Below are positions 1 through 8,914 of a stretch of DNA of 64,000 bases, one piece after another. The DNA lies in NCBI GenBank assembly GCA_016218685.1, contig JACRDD010000007.1, forward strand, positions 1 to 64,000. Reading direction: 5' to 3'. This stretch comes from Desulfobacterales bacterium (lineage in GTDB: Bacteria; Desulfobacterota; Desulfobacteria; Desulfobacterales; Desulfosarcinaceae). Position numbers and translations under genes: made by a program. Within the stretch, counting starts at the first letter, position 1, and each line of letters starts with the position of its first letter. The notes below the pieces were generated by a model, which saw only the letters and a program-made list of their open reading frames with translations, had not been told where the DNA came from and did no database searches.

Positions 1-1
1 T

Positions 2-340
2 CTCTTCAACTACCCGGGGACCTTCATCAGCAACTACCTCTTTAACCTCGTGCTCGATCCGGCCACCGGCCGACGGCCCGCGATCGGCGATCTCAACGGC
101 AACGGCGTCACCGGAACCGCCGGAGACACGGCGGACATCTACGCCTCCATGGGCTGGAGCGCGGCGGATACGGCCATGGCCCAGACCACCATGACGATCT
201 GGACCAACTTCGCCAAAACCGGCGATCCCAGCATTCCCGGCGTCGACTGGCCGGCCTATACCACGGAAAACGATGCTTATGTGGAGATCGGCGCGGACGC
301 CCTGACCGTAAAAAGCGGCTTGGATACGGCCTTTCCGTGA
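2..340 (+). CDS. Carboxylesterase type B, C-terminal end (partial)
   Basis: Only the last 112 codons are present; the frame is open to the left edge. The residues match the C-terminus of the next gene almost position by position, including the segment DLNGNGVTGTAGDTADI and the closing WPAYTT...AFP, so this is the tail of a tandem paralogue of an exported type-B carboxylesterase (ester hydrolysis, alpha/beta-hydrolase fold). The Asp/Asn/Gly-rich segment resembles a calcium-binding loop. The catalytic serine lies outside the window. It ends 42 bases before the start chosen for the next gene, in the same direction, so the two probably form an operon. Confidence 0.85.
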   Translation, partial: LFNYPGTFISNYLFNLVLDPATGRRPAIGDLNGNGVTGTAGDTADIYASMGWSAADTAMAQTTMTIWTNFAKTGDPSIPGVDWPAYTTENDAYVEIGADALTVKSGLDTAFP

Positions 341-382
341 TGAAGTAGAATCACAATGCCCAACCCCTTAGGAGTAAAAACC

Positions 383-2368
383 ATGATACAGGCAATCGTT
401 ACCGAAAAACTTCCAAGATCGTTTGCCAAGGGCGGCTATGCCCTCTTGCTGATCTTGCTGATACCGATGTTGACGGCCGCCGCCAAGGGCCACGGAACCG
501 GTGAATTTGTAGGCGGTGCGCCGGTTGCGGGGCTGACCTATCAGAACGGTAAGTGCACCGGGACCACCGATGCCCAAGGGACCTTCGTCTATTACAGAGG
601 CAAAGCGATCACCTTCGCCATCGGCGACCTGGTCCTGGGCACGGCCGCGGGCCAAGAGCGCCTCTCTCCCATTGACCTTGCGCCGGGAGCGGTGGATGGC
701 GCCAATCCGATGGTAAACAACATCAGCGTTCTGCTGCAGAGCCTCGATCAGGACGGCCATCTAAACAACGGCATCCGCATCACCCGGGAGATCGCCGCCA
801 TCGTCGGCAAGTACGCCCTCGATTTCGATCAAACGCCGGCCGTCTTTGCGGCGGACCCCAATGTGAAGGCGCTTCTGGCCGAGCTCAACGCCGCCGGCGT
901 TTTCAACGACACCGATCCGCGCGACCGCACCCTGCAGGGCGCCACGGCGGCTCGCGAACAACTGGGCCGCAGCCTGAGCCAGCGCCGCACGGTAAAGATC
1001 GCCCAAGGGGTTTTAAAAGGGTATGCCGCGGATGAAAACACCTGGCAGTATTTGGGCATTCCCTATGCCCAGCCGCCCCTGGGCGATCTGCGCTGGACAC
1101 CACCGCAACCGCCGTCCCGCTGGAAAGGGGTGCGCGACGCCATCGCCTGGGGCGATCAGGCGGCCCAGCATCCCTCCCTGCAGCGCTACGGGGAAGGCGG
1201 CATGAGCGAAGATTGTCTCTACCTGAATGTGACCACCCCCAAGAAAGCCTGCAAGCTGCCGGTCATGGTCTGGTTCCACGGCGGCGGCTTTACGGCCCTG
1301 ACCAGCAATACCAAGGCATTTAACAACCCCGCCGGCCTGATCACCAAAGGGGTCGTGCAGGTGTCGGTCAACCACCGCCTGGGCCCCTTTGGATACATGG
1401 CCCATCCCTGGTTGAGCGCCGAGTCCGGATACGACGGCTCGGGCAATTACGGCCAAATGGATTTGATCGCGGCCCTTGAATGGGTCCAGGACAATATCGC
1501 GGCCTTTGGCGGGGACCCGCGCAACGTGACCATCTTCGGCGAGTCGGGCGGCGGCAGAAAAGTACTCTCCTTGATCGCCTCGCCGATGGCCGCCGGTCTC
1601 TTTCACAAGGCCATCAGCCAAAGCGGCACCCTGATCCCCGACACCCGCAGCCTGGAAGCGGCCGAAGCGTATGGCACGGCGTTGTCCAACAAGCTCGCGG
1701 TGACCTCGTTGGCCGACCTGCGCGCCGTACCCTGGACGGACCTCTACTTCGCTTCGGCCCAATCCGTTGTCCCCTATACGAACGTGGACGGGCGGTATCT
1801 GCCCGGCACCGAACGCCAAAGCATCGAATCCGGCCAGCACAACGACGTGCCGTTCATGATCGTGGTCAACACCAACGACACACCAGACCCCATCGGCACA
1901 CTGAAGCAGGTCTTTCCCTGGATGACCGATTACAGTTCCCAAAACCACTACGCCTGTCTGTTCAGCCAAGTCCCCAATGGCTGGGAGGCCCAAGGGTTGT
2001 TGGCCTATCACGGCTGCGAACTGACCTATGTGCACAACTATCCGGAGAGCGTGATCGCCCATTACCAGTTGGGCCTGGTAATCGATCCGGCCACCGGAAA
2101 ATCGTTGGTCATCGGGGATCTGAACGGCAATGGCGTCACGGGAACTGGCGGCGACACAGCGGATATACTATCCTCCGCCGGGTGGAGCGGCGATGATTCG
2201 GCCGTGGCCGACACCACCATGACCCTCTGGACCAATTTTGCAAAAAACGGCGATCCCAGCATAGCCGGCGTCCTGGATTGGACGCCCTATACCACGGCCA
2301 ACGATACCTATCTTAAACTCGGGGAGACATTGGAACTGAAAACCGGATTATCGTCGGTTTTCCCATAA
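383..2368 (+). CDS. Exported carboxylesterase type B
   Basis: 661 residues. An ATG at 356 is possible, but 383 has AGGAG eight bases upstream and begins a plausible signal peptide (hydrophobic run YALLLILLIPML, residues about 20-31). Residues about 40-100 form a small beta-rich domain (VAGLTY...GTFVYY...FAIGDLVLG) often seen in front of exported hydrolases. The esterase domain follows, with FGGDPRNVTIFGESGGG holding the nucleophile Ser388 and YHGCELTYV holding the likely catalytic His. Near the C-terminus DLNGNGVTGTGGDTADI looks like an inserted calcium loop. The role is hydrolysis of carboxylic esters in the periplasm or outside the cell; the substrate is unknown. It is a tandem duplicate of the upstream gene. 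Confidence 0.9.
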   Translation: MIQAIVTEKLPRSFAKGGYALLLILLIPMLTAAAKGHGTGEFVGGAPVAGLTYQNGKCTGTTDAQGTFVYYRGKAITFAIGDLVLGTAAGQERLSPIDLAPGAVDGANPMVNNISVLLQSLDQDGHLNNGIRITREIAAIVGKYALDFDQTPAVFAADPNVKALLAELNAAGVFNDTDPRDRTLQGATAAREQLGRSLSQRRTVKIAQGVLKGYAADENTWQYLGIPYAQPPLGDLRWTPPQPPSRWKGVRDAIAWGDQAAQHPSLQRYGEGGMSEDCLYLNVTTPKKACKLPVMVWFHGGGFTALTSNTKAFNNPAGLITKGVVQVSVNHRLGPFGYMAHPWLSAESGYDGSGNYGQMDLIAALEWVQDNIAAFGGDPRNVTIFGESGGGRKVLSLIASPMAAGLFHKAISQSGTLIPDTRSLEAAEAYGTALSNKLAVTSLADLRAVPWTDLYFASAQSVVPYTNVDGRYLPGTERQSIESGQHNDVPFMIVVNTNDTPDPIGTLKQVFPWMTDYSSQNHYACLFSQVPNGWEAQGLLAYHGCELTYVHNYPESVIAHYQLGLVIDPATGKSLVIGDLNGNGVTGTGGDTADILSSAGWSGDDSAVADTTMTLWTNFAKNGDPSIAGVLDWTPYTTANDTYLKLGETLELKTGLSSVFP

Positions 2369-2426
2369 ATGAATGCGTCCCCCATGGAATGTGAATAGTC
2401 TTCCCTCTATTCACTTTCCCTCCCGC

Positions 2427-2480
2427 AAGGGGAGGGGGCGGCCGAGGGTCCCACCAATCCCTTAGCCGCCCCCTTCCCCT
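2427..2480. repeat. GC-rich inverted repeat, terminator-like
   Basis: The arm at 2427-2442 (AAGGGGAGGGGGCGGC) pairs with 2465-2480, with a single bulge, across a loop of about 22 bases. No T-run follows directly. It lies between the carboxylesterase gene and the next lipoprotein gene, so it could stop transcription or protect a 3' end. A C/G-rich hairpin of the same style is found at 3805-3867. Confidence 0.6.
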
Positions 2481-2638
2481 AGTAATTAACCGGCGCCGAG
2501 AAAAGGTGCGCAGCCATCACCTCTTCTTAAATTGTTAGGCGTGACGCGCTGTTTGCATAGACCGTCGAGACCCCCCAAACGCCAGGCAGGCGGTTTGGCC
2601 GGGCATTACCATTCAATCCAGCAAGGAGGAGCAGGACA

Positions 2639-3787
2639 ATGAGAGGCAAATTTAGGCGAAATTGGGTTCTATGTATTTTCTTTACGTTGACCATCCTGTG
2701 GACCATCCTCACCGGTTGCGACAGCGGCAGCAGCAGTAGCAGTAGCAGCGGCGGATCGTCGACCTGCGGCACGACCAAACTGCGCACTATTCCCGTCGAT
2801 CCCAGCGTCCGCGGGCCGTGGACGGCGGGCTCGCGCACCGTCACCGTCGGCACCCTGAAAACCGAAGTATGGTATCCGGCGGTTCCGGGCAGCGAGGCCG
2901 GCAAGGCCAAGGACTGGATCGACACCCGGGAGTACATGCCCGAATCCGATCCGGTGGCCACCGACCCCATCTTCCAGATCAACTCGTATAAAAACCTGGC
3001 CGTCGACAGCGGCTACGGCCCCTACCCAGTCATCGTCTACGTGCACGGCACCGGCTCCTTCCGCACCGCTTCCCATGCCCTTTTCACCCATTGGGCCAGC
3101 CGCGGCTTTGTCGTGATTTGCGCCGACAATCCCGGCATCATGATGGGCGACCTGCTGGAAGGCGGCTGCGGGGCACTGCTCAGCGCCGATCAAAAGGGCG
3201 ACACCCAGGACCTGCTGGCCGCGGTGCGCAACCAATCAAGCGGACTCGCCTTCCTGCGCGGCCTGATCGCCACGGACCGCATCGGCCTGGGCGGGCACAG
3301 CGCCGGCGGTGTTGCGATTGGGGGCCTGGGCGGTGAACGCGGGGTGCAAGTGATCGTTCCCATGGCCTCGGGCGGCGTCCAGTCCGGCACCTATGTGAAG
3401 TCGGCCCTGGTCATGGGCGGCCTGGAGGATGCTACCGCCACGCCCTCCATCGTGCGCAGCGGGTACGACGATACCCCCATCAAAAAACGCCTGGTGATGA
3501 TTCCCGATGCCGGCCACATGGCCTTTTGCAGCGTCTGCCCGATCGTGACCAGCTCGGATGAAGACCTGGGCCCCATGGCCACCGTCGCCAATGACGGCTG
3601 CGGCCCGCAGTACATGGACCCGGCCAAGAGCACCGAGATCGTCAACTTTGCTTCTACGGCCGTGTACGAGGAGACCCTGATGTGCTCTACTACTTCAGCC
3701 GGCCAGATCGGCACCATCAGCCAGCGCTACTCCGGTGTGCAGTACGAATATAAAGCCTCGGGCAGCAGCAGCGGCGGGTGTAACTAA
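2639..3787 (+). CDS. Lipoprotein alpha/beta-hydrolase (dienelactone/PAF-hydrolase-like)
   Basis: 382 residues. AAGGAGG lies 9-10 bases before the ATG. Residues 1-28 are a lipoprotein signal (basic start, hydrophobic core, lipobox LTGC), followed by a Ser-rich linker, so the protein is probably lipid-anchored. The core shows VIVYVHGTGSF (oxyanion-hole region) and GHSAGG (nucleophile Ser), with a likely catalytic His in PDAGHMAFC. This fits the chlorophyllase, PAF-acetylhydrolase and dienelactone-hydrolase group. Many Cys residues in the C-terminal half (CSVC, GCGP, MCST) suggest disulfides. The C-terminus repeats a Ser/Gly run ending GCN. The substrate cannot be read from the sequence. Confidence 0.85.
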   Translation: MRGKFRRNWVLCIFFTLTILWTILTGCDSGSSSSSSSGGSSTCGTTKLRTIPVDPSVRGPWTAGSRTVTVGTLKTEVWYPAVPGSEAGKAKDWIDTREYMPESDPVATDPIFQINSYKNLAVDSGYGPYPVIVYVHGTGSFRTASHALFTHWASRGFVVICADNPGIMMGDLLEGGCGALLSADQKGDTQDLLAAVRNQSSGLAFLRGLIATDRIGLGGHSAGGVAIGGLGGERGVQVIVPMASGGVQSGTYVKSALVMGGLEDATATPSIVRSGYDDTPIKKRLVMIPDAGHMAFCSVCPIVTSSDEDLGPMATVANDGCGPQYMDPAKSTEIVNFASTAVYEETLMCSTTSAGQIGTISQRYSGVQYEYKASGSSSGGCN

Positions 3788-4255
3788 TTCATGATCGATT
3801 GCGTTCTCCTCTCCCCCCTCTCGCCGCGCATCCCGAATGCGCCATCGAGGGTAAGGGGAGAGGAGAAAAAGGTGCGGTCGGATTGAAGCCAGTGCGACAT
3901 GCCCCAATATGGGGCGCCCCAATATGAGCCAGGCCCCGGTGGGCAATAGGCCTCTCAATAAATTTCCCTCATCATTTCAGCCAGAAAATAATTTTGCTTC
4001 CTTGGCATGCGCGATGCAAAGTGAGCGACGCTTGCGTCGATTGAGAGAGAATCCGGCGCCAGCATCAGCGTCGCGATGCCATCCCCCCCAAACTATACAC
4101 GGCCGCACCCGGCACTTCCGGGTGTGTAGTTAAGTAAAACCAATCTTCCTCGGACAAGGTTCCGGAAAGGAGGTCAACGAGCGCTTCCTATCGCAATTCG
4201 TCATAGTTAAAATTTCCTGAACTATTTACACTCTATAGAAAAGAAAGCATACGAT
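3788..4255. other. Intergenic region with hairpins, no gene seen
   Basis: 468 bases between two hydrolase genes. The arm TTCTCCTCTCCCC at 3805-3817 pairs with 3855-3867, a long-loop hairpin that probably ends transcription of the lipoprotein gene. A short GCCCC/GGGGC hairpin sits at 3901-3915. A strong Shine-Dalgarno-like AAGGAGG at about 4167 has no start codon at a useful distance. A 74-codon open frame at 3909-4133 has unconvincing composition and no ribosome-binding site. Confidence 0.5.
3805..3867. repeat. Long-loop inverted repeat, possible terminator
   Basis: Thirteen-base perfect arms at 3805-3817 and 3855-3867 (CT-rich against AG-rich) enclose 37 bases. An A-run follows at 3866-3870, so on the minus strand it would read as a T-run. 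It resembles the hairpin at 2427-2480. Confidence 0.55.
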
Positions 4256-5233
4256 ATGAAAAAGAAAATCGCATACCTTTTGGCTTCGTCAACGATTACC
4301 CTGCTGGCCCTGATCGCGATTTACCTGGTTGCCTGTACGCCCGTCGATCCCCCCGCCGAGGGCAACCTGAAGAAGAAGAGCATCACCGTAGCGCGGGGCA
4401 CCTTCAGCTACAGGGAGGGGGGAAGTGCAACGGGGACGCCCGTGATCATGGTGCATGGATGGCCCGAAAACTCATATTGCTGGGACGCCGTCGCCGGCCA
4501 GATGAATAAATCCTTGCGCATCATTGCGCCCGATTTGAGGGGGCTTGGCGACAGCGAACGCACCCTGGACCAAACAAAGTATCAGAAAGTCGAATTGGCC
4601 AAGGATATCGTTCAAATCGCCGACGCGTTGGGGATTACCAATTTTTACCTGGTGGGACACGACTGGGGCGGTGTTGTGGCCCAGGAAGTGGCCCTGGCCG
4701 TCCCCGACCGGGTCATGAAAATGGCCATCTTGAACATTCACATTATCCTCAATTTGCAAAACAACATGGCCGCCAGGGACAAACTCTACGATGGGGGCAA
4801 TGTTTCTGCCTGGTACCAACATTTTCAGCAACGGGTCGCCCCCAATCTGGCGGAAGAGATGATCCCGGGCAACGAAGAAGCTTGGATTTCGACCTTTTTC
4901 AAAGACCGTCCGGTTCCCCAGAAATCCATCGATGAATACGTCCGTGCCTACAGCATCGCCAACACCCCGGCGACCGGCGCTTCGTACTACCGCACCATGA
5001 CCGAAGACGGGCAACGCTGGTACAGCCTGTTCATGGCCGGCACCAAATTCACGATGCCGTTGCTGTATGTTTACGGCAACCTGGATTCGGTGATTATTCC
5101 GGAATACCTGATCGGCATCGAAAATTTTGCCCCCTCTACCCAGAAAGTCGAGATCGCGGCGGCCCACTTCGTCCAGGAAGAGAAACCGGCCGAGGTGGCC
5201 CAGGCGTTGAACACTTTTTTCACGGCCAACTAA
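4256..5233 (+). CDS. Lipoprotein epoxide-hydrolase-like alpha/beta-hydrolase
   Basis: 325 residues. The N-terminus (MKKK, hydrophobic core, LVAC) is a lipoprotein signal. The catalytic domain shows VHGWPEN (HGxP oxyanion motif), DLRGLGDSE, GHDWGG (Asp nucleophile, as in epoxide hydrolases and haloalkane dehalogenases rather than a Ser), a relay acid in YGNLDSV and the catalytic His in AAHFVQEEKP. Epoxide or halide hydrolysis through an aspartyl ester is the family chemistry; the actual substrate is unknown. The ribosome-binding site is weak (AAGAAAG). A canonical terminator follows, so this looks like a single-gene unit. Confidence 0.85.
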   Translation: MKKKIAYLLASSTITLLALIAIYLVACTPVDPPAEGNLKKKSITVARGTFSYREGGSATGTPVIMVHGWPENSYCWDAVAGQMNKSLRIIAPDLRGLGDSERTLDQTKYQKVELAKDIVQIADALGITNFYLVGHDWGGVVAQEVALAVPDRVMKMAILNIHIILNLQNNMAARDKLYDGGNVSAWYQHFQQRVAPNLAEEMIPGNEEAWISTFFKDRPVPQKSIDEYVRAYSIANTPATGASYYRTMTEDGQRWYSLFMAGTKFTMPLLYVYGNLDSVIIPEYLIGIENFAPSTQKVEIAAAHFVQEEKPAEVAQALNTFFTAN

Positions 5234-5253
5234 GGTCTGCCTTTTTGCAATTA

Positions 5254-5291
5254 AAAATCCGAACCGCTGTTGGCGCGGTTCGGGTTTTCTT
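5254..5291 (+). terminator. Rho-independent terminator
   Basis: The stem CCGAACCGC (5259-5267) pairs with GCGGTTCGG (5275-5283) and is followed by GTTTTCTTT. It is preceded by an A-run, so it may work in both directions. It ends the epoxide-hydrolase-like gene. Confidence 0.85.
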
Positions 5292-5402
5292 TAAATTTCA
5301 GACGACGATTGGCGCTCGCCGACCCGGGCGGGATGTTTTCCCGATTTAAAGAATAACGAAAATCTTCCGATACTGAGGACATATCCGTATGGGAGGATGA
5401 TC

Positions 5403-7160
5403 ATGCGCTCGGGCAAAGTGGCCACTATTTTAGGGTTAATCCTGCTTTTCACCGCATGCGGGGGGTCGTCGGACAACCCGCCGGAACCCCTGAGTCTGTC
5501 CATCATCCATTTAAACGACCTTCACTCGCACCTCGAGCCCCTCGCCAATGAAGTGCTCTGCTTTGACGGCATCCCGACCCGCACCGACCTGGGCGGCGCC
5601 GTCCGGACCAAGGGCGCCATCGATGCCTTACGTGCCGATAATGCGAATACCATCATTCTCGAGGCCGGCGATGCGGTGGGGGGCACGCTGTATTACACAG
5701 CCTTTGACGGCGAGGCCGATTTTGCCATCCTCAACGCCTATGGCATCGATGCCATGGCCCTGGGCAACCATGAGTTCGATCATGGACCGGACAGCCTCTC
5801 CGATTACCTGGCATGGGCCGATTTCCCCATCCTGGCCGCGAATCTCGATGTGTCCCGCGAGCCCTCTCTGGCAGGCAGAATTCCAGCTTATACGCTCAAA
5901 ACCTTTGGCCATGAACAGGTCGCCGTGATCGGCGTCACCACCCCCGAGAGCGCCAGCATCTCCAGTCCGGGCGACACCATCGTATTCGGGTCGGTCGCGG
6001 CCAGCGTGGCGCAGACGGTCGGGCTTTTGCAGGGCCAGGGGATCAACAAGATTATCGTTTTATCGCATATCGGATACGAAGCCGATCTCGAGCTGGCGGA
6101 ATCCGTTGCCGGCATCGATGTGATTGTCGGGGGGCATTCCCATACCCTGCTGGGCCCCCAGGAGCAATTCGATGGTTTCGGCATCACCGTTCCCGCGGGA
6201 TACGATTATCCCACCCGGGTCCAAAGCCCCGAAGGCAAGCAGGTGCTCGTGGTCCAGGCCTGGGGCTGGGGCCGGGCCATCGGCGAACTCAACGTGGATT
6301 TCGATCGAAACGGCGATATCGCCGCCTTCAGCGGCCGGCCCTATCTGGTAAACTCAACCGAATTTAAACAGGACAACGGCGCCGGATGGACGGCTGTGAC
6401 ACCGGAGATGCAAGAAATCATTCTGGCGCTGATTTCGGAATCCGACCTGCTTGAAATATTTGACGAAGACCCCGGCGCGGCCGCCATTTTAGAACCTTTT
6501 ACCGCTATGATCGCCGAGAAAAGACAGGCCGTGGTTGGCACGGCCGCCGATGATATTTTAAGGGGCGACCCGGCGACCCGCTTCAATTCGGGCCCTGGCC
6601 CGCTGGTCGCCGACAGCATGGTCGCGAAGACCGCCGCCCAGGGGGTGACCATCGCCATTCAGCCCAGGGGCGGGGTCAAGGTCGATCTGCTGGCCGGAGA
6701 CATCACCATGGGCGACGTGCTCTCTTTACTTCCCTACAATTCCCTGCTCTATACGCTGGAGATGACCGGCGCCGACATCCGCAACGCCCTCGAAGACGGC
6801 ATTGACTATCAGATCGTCAACAATCCTCGTTCCGAGTCCAACTGCCCATGGTACCCGTATGTTTCCGGCTTGCGCTTCGAGATCGAAGAAAGCGCGGCCA
6901 AAGGTGCGCGGGTGACCCATCTGGAATACCGGCCCACCCTGGGCGGCGCTTATGAAGCCTTCGATGCGAACGACGCCTACAAAATCGTGGTGACCGCCTA
7001 TCTGGCCGGCGGGGGCGACGGATACACGACCCTCAGAGACATCCCCGCGGCCAGAAAGCAGGATACCGGCTTTATCGATGCCGATGTCTTCAGCGAATAT
7101 TTAGATTCCCTCGGGAGCGTCTCAAACCCCACCGAAGAGCGAATTAGGGTGAACTACTGA
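5403..7160 (+). CDS. 5'-nucleotidase/UshA-family lipoprotein
   Basis: 585 residues. The ATG at 5397 touches the GGGAGG at 5391-5396; the ATG at 5403 has proper spacing and is chosen. The signal ends in a lipobox (LFTACGG). The metallophosphoesterase domain carries IHLNDLHSHLEP, GDAVGG, GNHEFD and GGHSH, which hold the two-metal ligands. The C-terminal 5'-nucleotidase domain carries NSGPGPLVADS, GGVKVDL, GDITMGDVLSLLPYNS and AGGGDGY. Family members hydrolyse nucleotides, UDP-sugars or other phosphoesters outside the inner membrane, which suits phosphate or nucleoside scavenging. It is convergent with the next gene, with 12 bases between them. Confidence 0.93.
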   Translation: MRSGKVATILGLILLFTACGGSSDNPPEPLSLSIIHLNDLHSHLEPLANEVLCFDGIPTRTDLGGAVRTKGAIDALRADNANTIILEAGDAVGGTLYYTAFDGEADFAILNAYGIDAMALGNHEFDHGPDSLSDYLAWADFPILAANLDVSREPSLAGRIPAYTLKTFGHEQVAVIGVTTPESASISSPGDTIVFGSVAASVAQTVGLLQGQGINKIIVLSHIGYEADLELAESVAGIDVIVGGHSHTLLGPQEQFDGFGITVPAGYDYPTRVQSPEGKQVLVVQAWGWGRAIGELNVDFDRNGDIAAFSGRPYLVNSTEFKQDNGAGWTAVTPEMQEIILALISESDLLEIFDEDPGAAAILEPFTAMIAEKRQAVVGTAADDILRGDPATRFNSGPGPLVADSMVAKTAAQGVTIAIQPRGGVKVDLLAGDITMGDVLSLLPYNSLLYTLEMTGADIRNALEDGIDYQIVNNPRSESNCPWYPYVSGLRFEIEESAAKGARVTHLEYRPTLGGAYEAFDANDAYKIVVTAYLAGGGDGYTTLRDIPAARKQDTGFIDADVFSEYLDSLGSVSNPTEERIRVNY

Positions 7161-7172
7161 TTCCCCCAACGC

Positions 7173-7712
7173 CTAAAAGGTCCAAGACACCCCGGCCGAC
7201 AACATGCCCACATCGGTTTTTTCCAGATCGAAATATTCGTACTCCCCACGGATACCGAATGAACCGATCTGGAAACGAAGGCCTATACCGTAGGCCATAT
7301 CGTTGCCGGAATCCTCTATTTGAGAGCTATTGGAATCGCGGTCCCACCAGATCTGCCCAACTTTTCCGAACACCCCGACGGGCCCTAAATTCAGCGCCGC
7401 CAGCCCAAAGAGATCCCAGCCCGTAATCTCCACATCCTGGTTTATTTGGGATGATGAAGCTTTGCCGAAATCGACATAGGAGCCTTCAATGGCAAGATCC
7501 AGCAGGGGAATGACGCCAAAATTGTATCCCCCGAAAATCTTGTAACCAAGATCTTCATCATCATAATCATCATTAACATCGTCAGACGACACATCGATGG
7601 CTGACCAGCCGAGGGAACCGCCGATATACGGGCCGGTTTCCTTTCCGGCGCTTGCGGTCCCAGCGTTCGATAAAAGCACGAGACAGAAAACCAATGCCGT
7701 CACTTTTTTCAT
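7173..7712 (-). CDS. Outer-membrane beta-barrel protein (OmpA/OmpX-like)
   Basis: 179 residues. AGGAGGG precedes the ATG. A signal peptide ends at ASA-G (about residue 22). The mature part has alternating strands rich in Gly and aromatics (GPYIGGSLGWSAI, YKIFGGYNFG, DLAIEGSYVDF, YGIGLRFQIGSFGIRGEYEYF) and ends in Phe, the usual outer-membrane insertion signal. The length fits an eight-stranded barrel. Acidic turns (DDVNDDYDDEDLG) sit in one outer loop. The role is probably structural or a small pore; nothing specific can be seen. Confidence 0.85.
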   Translation of the reverse strand: MKKVTALVFCLVLLSNAGTASAGKETGPYIGGSLGWSAIDVSSDDVNDDYDDEDLGYKIFGGYNFGVIPLLDLAIEGSYVDFGKASSSQINQDVEITGWDLFGLAALNLGPVGVFGKVGQIWWDRDSNSSQIEDSGNDMAYGIGLRFQIGSFGIRGEYEYFDLEKTDVGMLSAGVSWTF

Positions 7713-7936
7713 GGTGCCCTCCTTTTGTTATGTTTTTCCATGCTGCGACTATCTTTCGTTCGTCTCATTATCTGACGAATCGTTGCGGTCGATAGGCTCA
7801 CGACCTCGCACGCGCTGCTCGCTTTCCAGCTAAACGAGCTCTGCCTGAAAGAGTTGATGCGCTTACTTGAAGGATCGGCGGCCTCCACGGCGGCCGCCGA
7901 CAAAACGCAAAGCAGGGCGCACACCAACCGTTTCAA
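7709..7936 (-). CDS. Small exported protein, uncertain
   Basis: 75 codons from a TTG start. The N-terminus (KRLVCALLCVLSAAAVEA) is a convincing signal peptide, but the rest (Ser-rich, then very basic) has no recognisable fold. Its TGA overlaps the ATG of the barrel gene by four bases, suggesting coupling. The ribosome-binding site is poor. It may be a degraded gene whose signal peptide is all that survives. Confidence 0.35.
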   Translation of the reverse strand: MKRLVCALLCVLSAAAVEAADPSSKRINSFRQSSFSWKASSACEVVSLSTATIRQIMRRTKDSRSMEKHNKRRAP

Positions 7937-7954
7937 GGAAGGATTCCCTTCCCG

Positions 7955-8224
7955 CTATTTCAGGTTGTCGATGACCTTCTGAGCATCATCATGGGCTTGC
8001 TTGCTCGATGAGCTCACGGTGTCAGCCGCCTTCTGATACTGATCTTCGGCGCTAGGGGTCGCCACAGGGCTGGGACTTGGAATCGGTACATTTCGTTTGG
8101 CCGGCGCGCTGACTGTTTGCTTGCTGGTCGGGACTTTGACGCTTTTTGGATCTGTAGCGGACGCCATGCCGGCAAAAGCCAGCGAGACGAACAGCGCAAC
8201 TATGGGGGCCGCAATTTTATGCAT
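7955..8224 (-). CDS. Small exported Pro/Ser/Ala-rich protein
   Basis: 89 residues with AAGGAG seven bases before the ATG. A signal peptide ends at ASA-T (about residue 23). The mature part is a Pro/Ser/Lys-rich low-complexity stretch (VPIPSPSPVATPSAED) followed by a short amphipathic helix (QYQKAADTVSSSSKQAHDDAQKVIDNL). No enzyme motif is present. It is probably periplasmic. I do not recognise a family. Confidence 0.65.
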   Translation of the reverse strand: MHKIAAPIVALFVSLAFAGMASATDPKSVKVPTSKQTVSAPAKRNVPIPSPSPVATPSAEDQYQKAADTVSSSSKQAHDDAQKVIDNLK

Positions 8225-8305
8225 GTTCGCTCCTTCCTGTTCTTCCCGGCGCCCGGGCGCTTAAATGCGCTTTGACGAACTTCTGTTTTGATTTCGGGAT
8301 CGGAT

Positions 8306-8863
8306 CTAGGCCCTTTGGAGAATAACGGCCTTGTCAAGAAATCGCTTTGGCCTTTCGACGGCCATTAAACCGGCATCCCGTGACTTTTTGATGCTGCTTT
8401 CAAAGGCCTTCCAGGAGGTATGCAGGGGAGGTTCCACGATGAAGATCCGCCCGCCGGGTTTGAGGATCGATCGCAGCTCCGCGAAAAAACCTTCCTGATC
8501 GGGGATTTCATGAACCATATAGAACGCCAGAATAAAATCGACCTCCGCCGTCACGCCCAACCGGTTCGGTGCGCACTGGTGCAGCGTGATCCGTTCCTGG
8601 AGTTCGCTTCCCTGAATCTTGTGCTTGAGTTTTTGAAGCATCCCGGCCTGCAAATCGGCGGCAATCACCCGGCCCGACGGGCCCACCATGCGCGCCAGCT
8701 CGACAGTGAAGAAACCCGGCCCGCAGCCGACATCCAGGACCGTCATGCCTTCCTTGATATGGGGCCCGAGCATTTTGCGCGGATCGTGCAACCATCGCCG
8801 GATGCCAATGTCGAGACTGCCTGCGAATGCAACCGGGCACACATGCTTTTTTTCAGCAGCCAA
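8306..8863 (-). CDS. Class I SAM-dependent methyltransferase
   Basis: 185 residues. The start is a TTG with AAAGGAG eight bases upstream; no ATG fits better. VLDVGCGPGFFT (about residues 42-53) is the SAM-binding motif I, AADLQAGML is motif II with the acidic residue, and KPGGRIFIVEPP is the later strand. Size and layout match the UbiE/Methyltransf_11 group. The substrate is unknown. C-terminal LMAVERPKRFLDKAVILQR is typical of short family members found in sulfate reducers. Confidence 0.85.
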   Translation of the reverse strand: MAAEKKHVCPVAFAGSLDIGIRRWLHDPRKMLGPHIKEGMTVLDVGCGPGFFTVELARMVGPSGRVIAADLQAGMLQKLKHKIQGSELQERITLHQCAPNRLGVTAEVDFILAFYMVHEIPDQEGFFAELRSILKPGGRIFIVEPPLHTSWKAFESSIKKSRDAGLMAVERPKRFLDKAVILQRA

Positions 8864-8914
8864 GCGATCTTTCTCCTTTAATCCAAGCGGCTCTGGACCG
8901 CCCGCAAACGGCGA

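Noticed and set aside
3909..4133. 74-codon ORF
   Set aside because: No ribosome-binding site, odd composition, no recognisable protein features.
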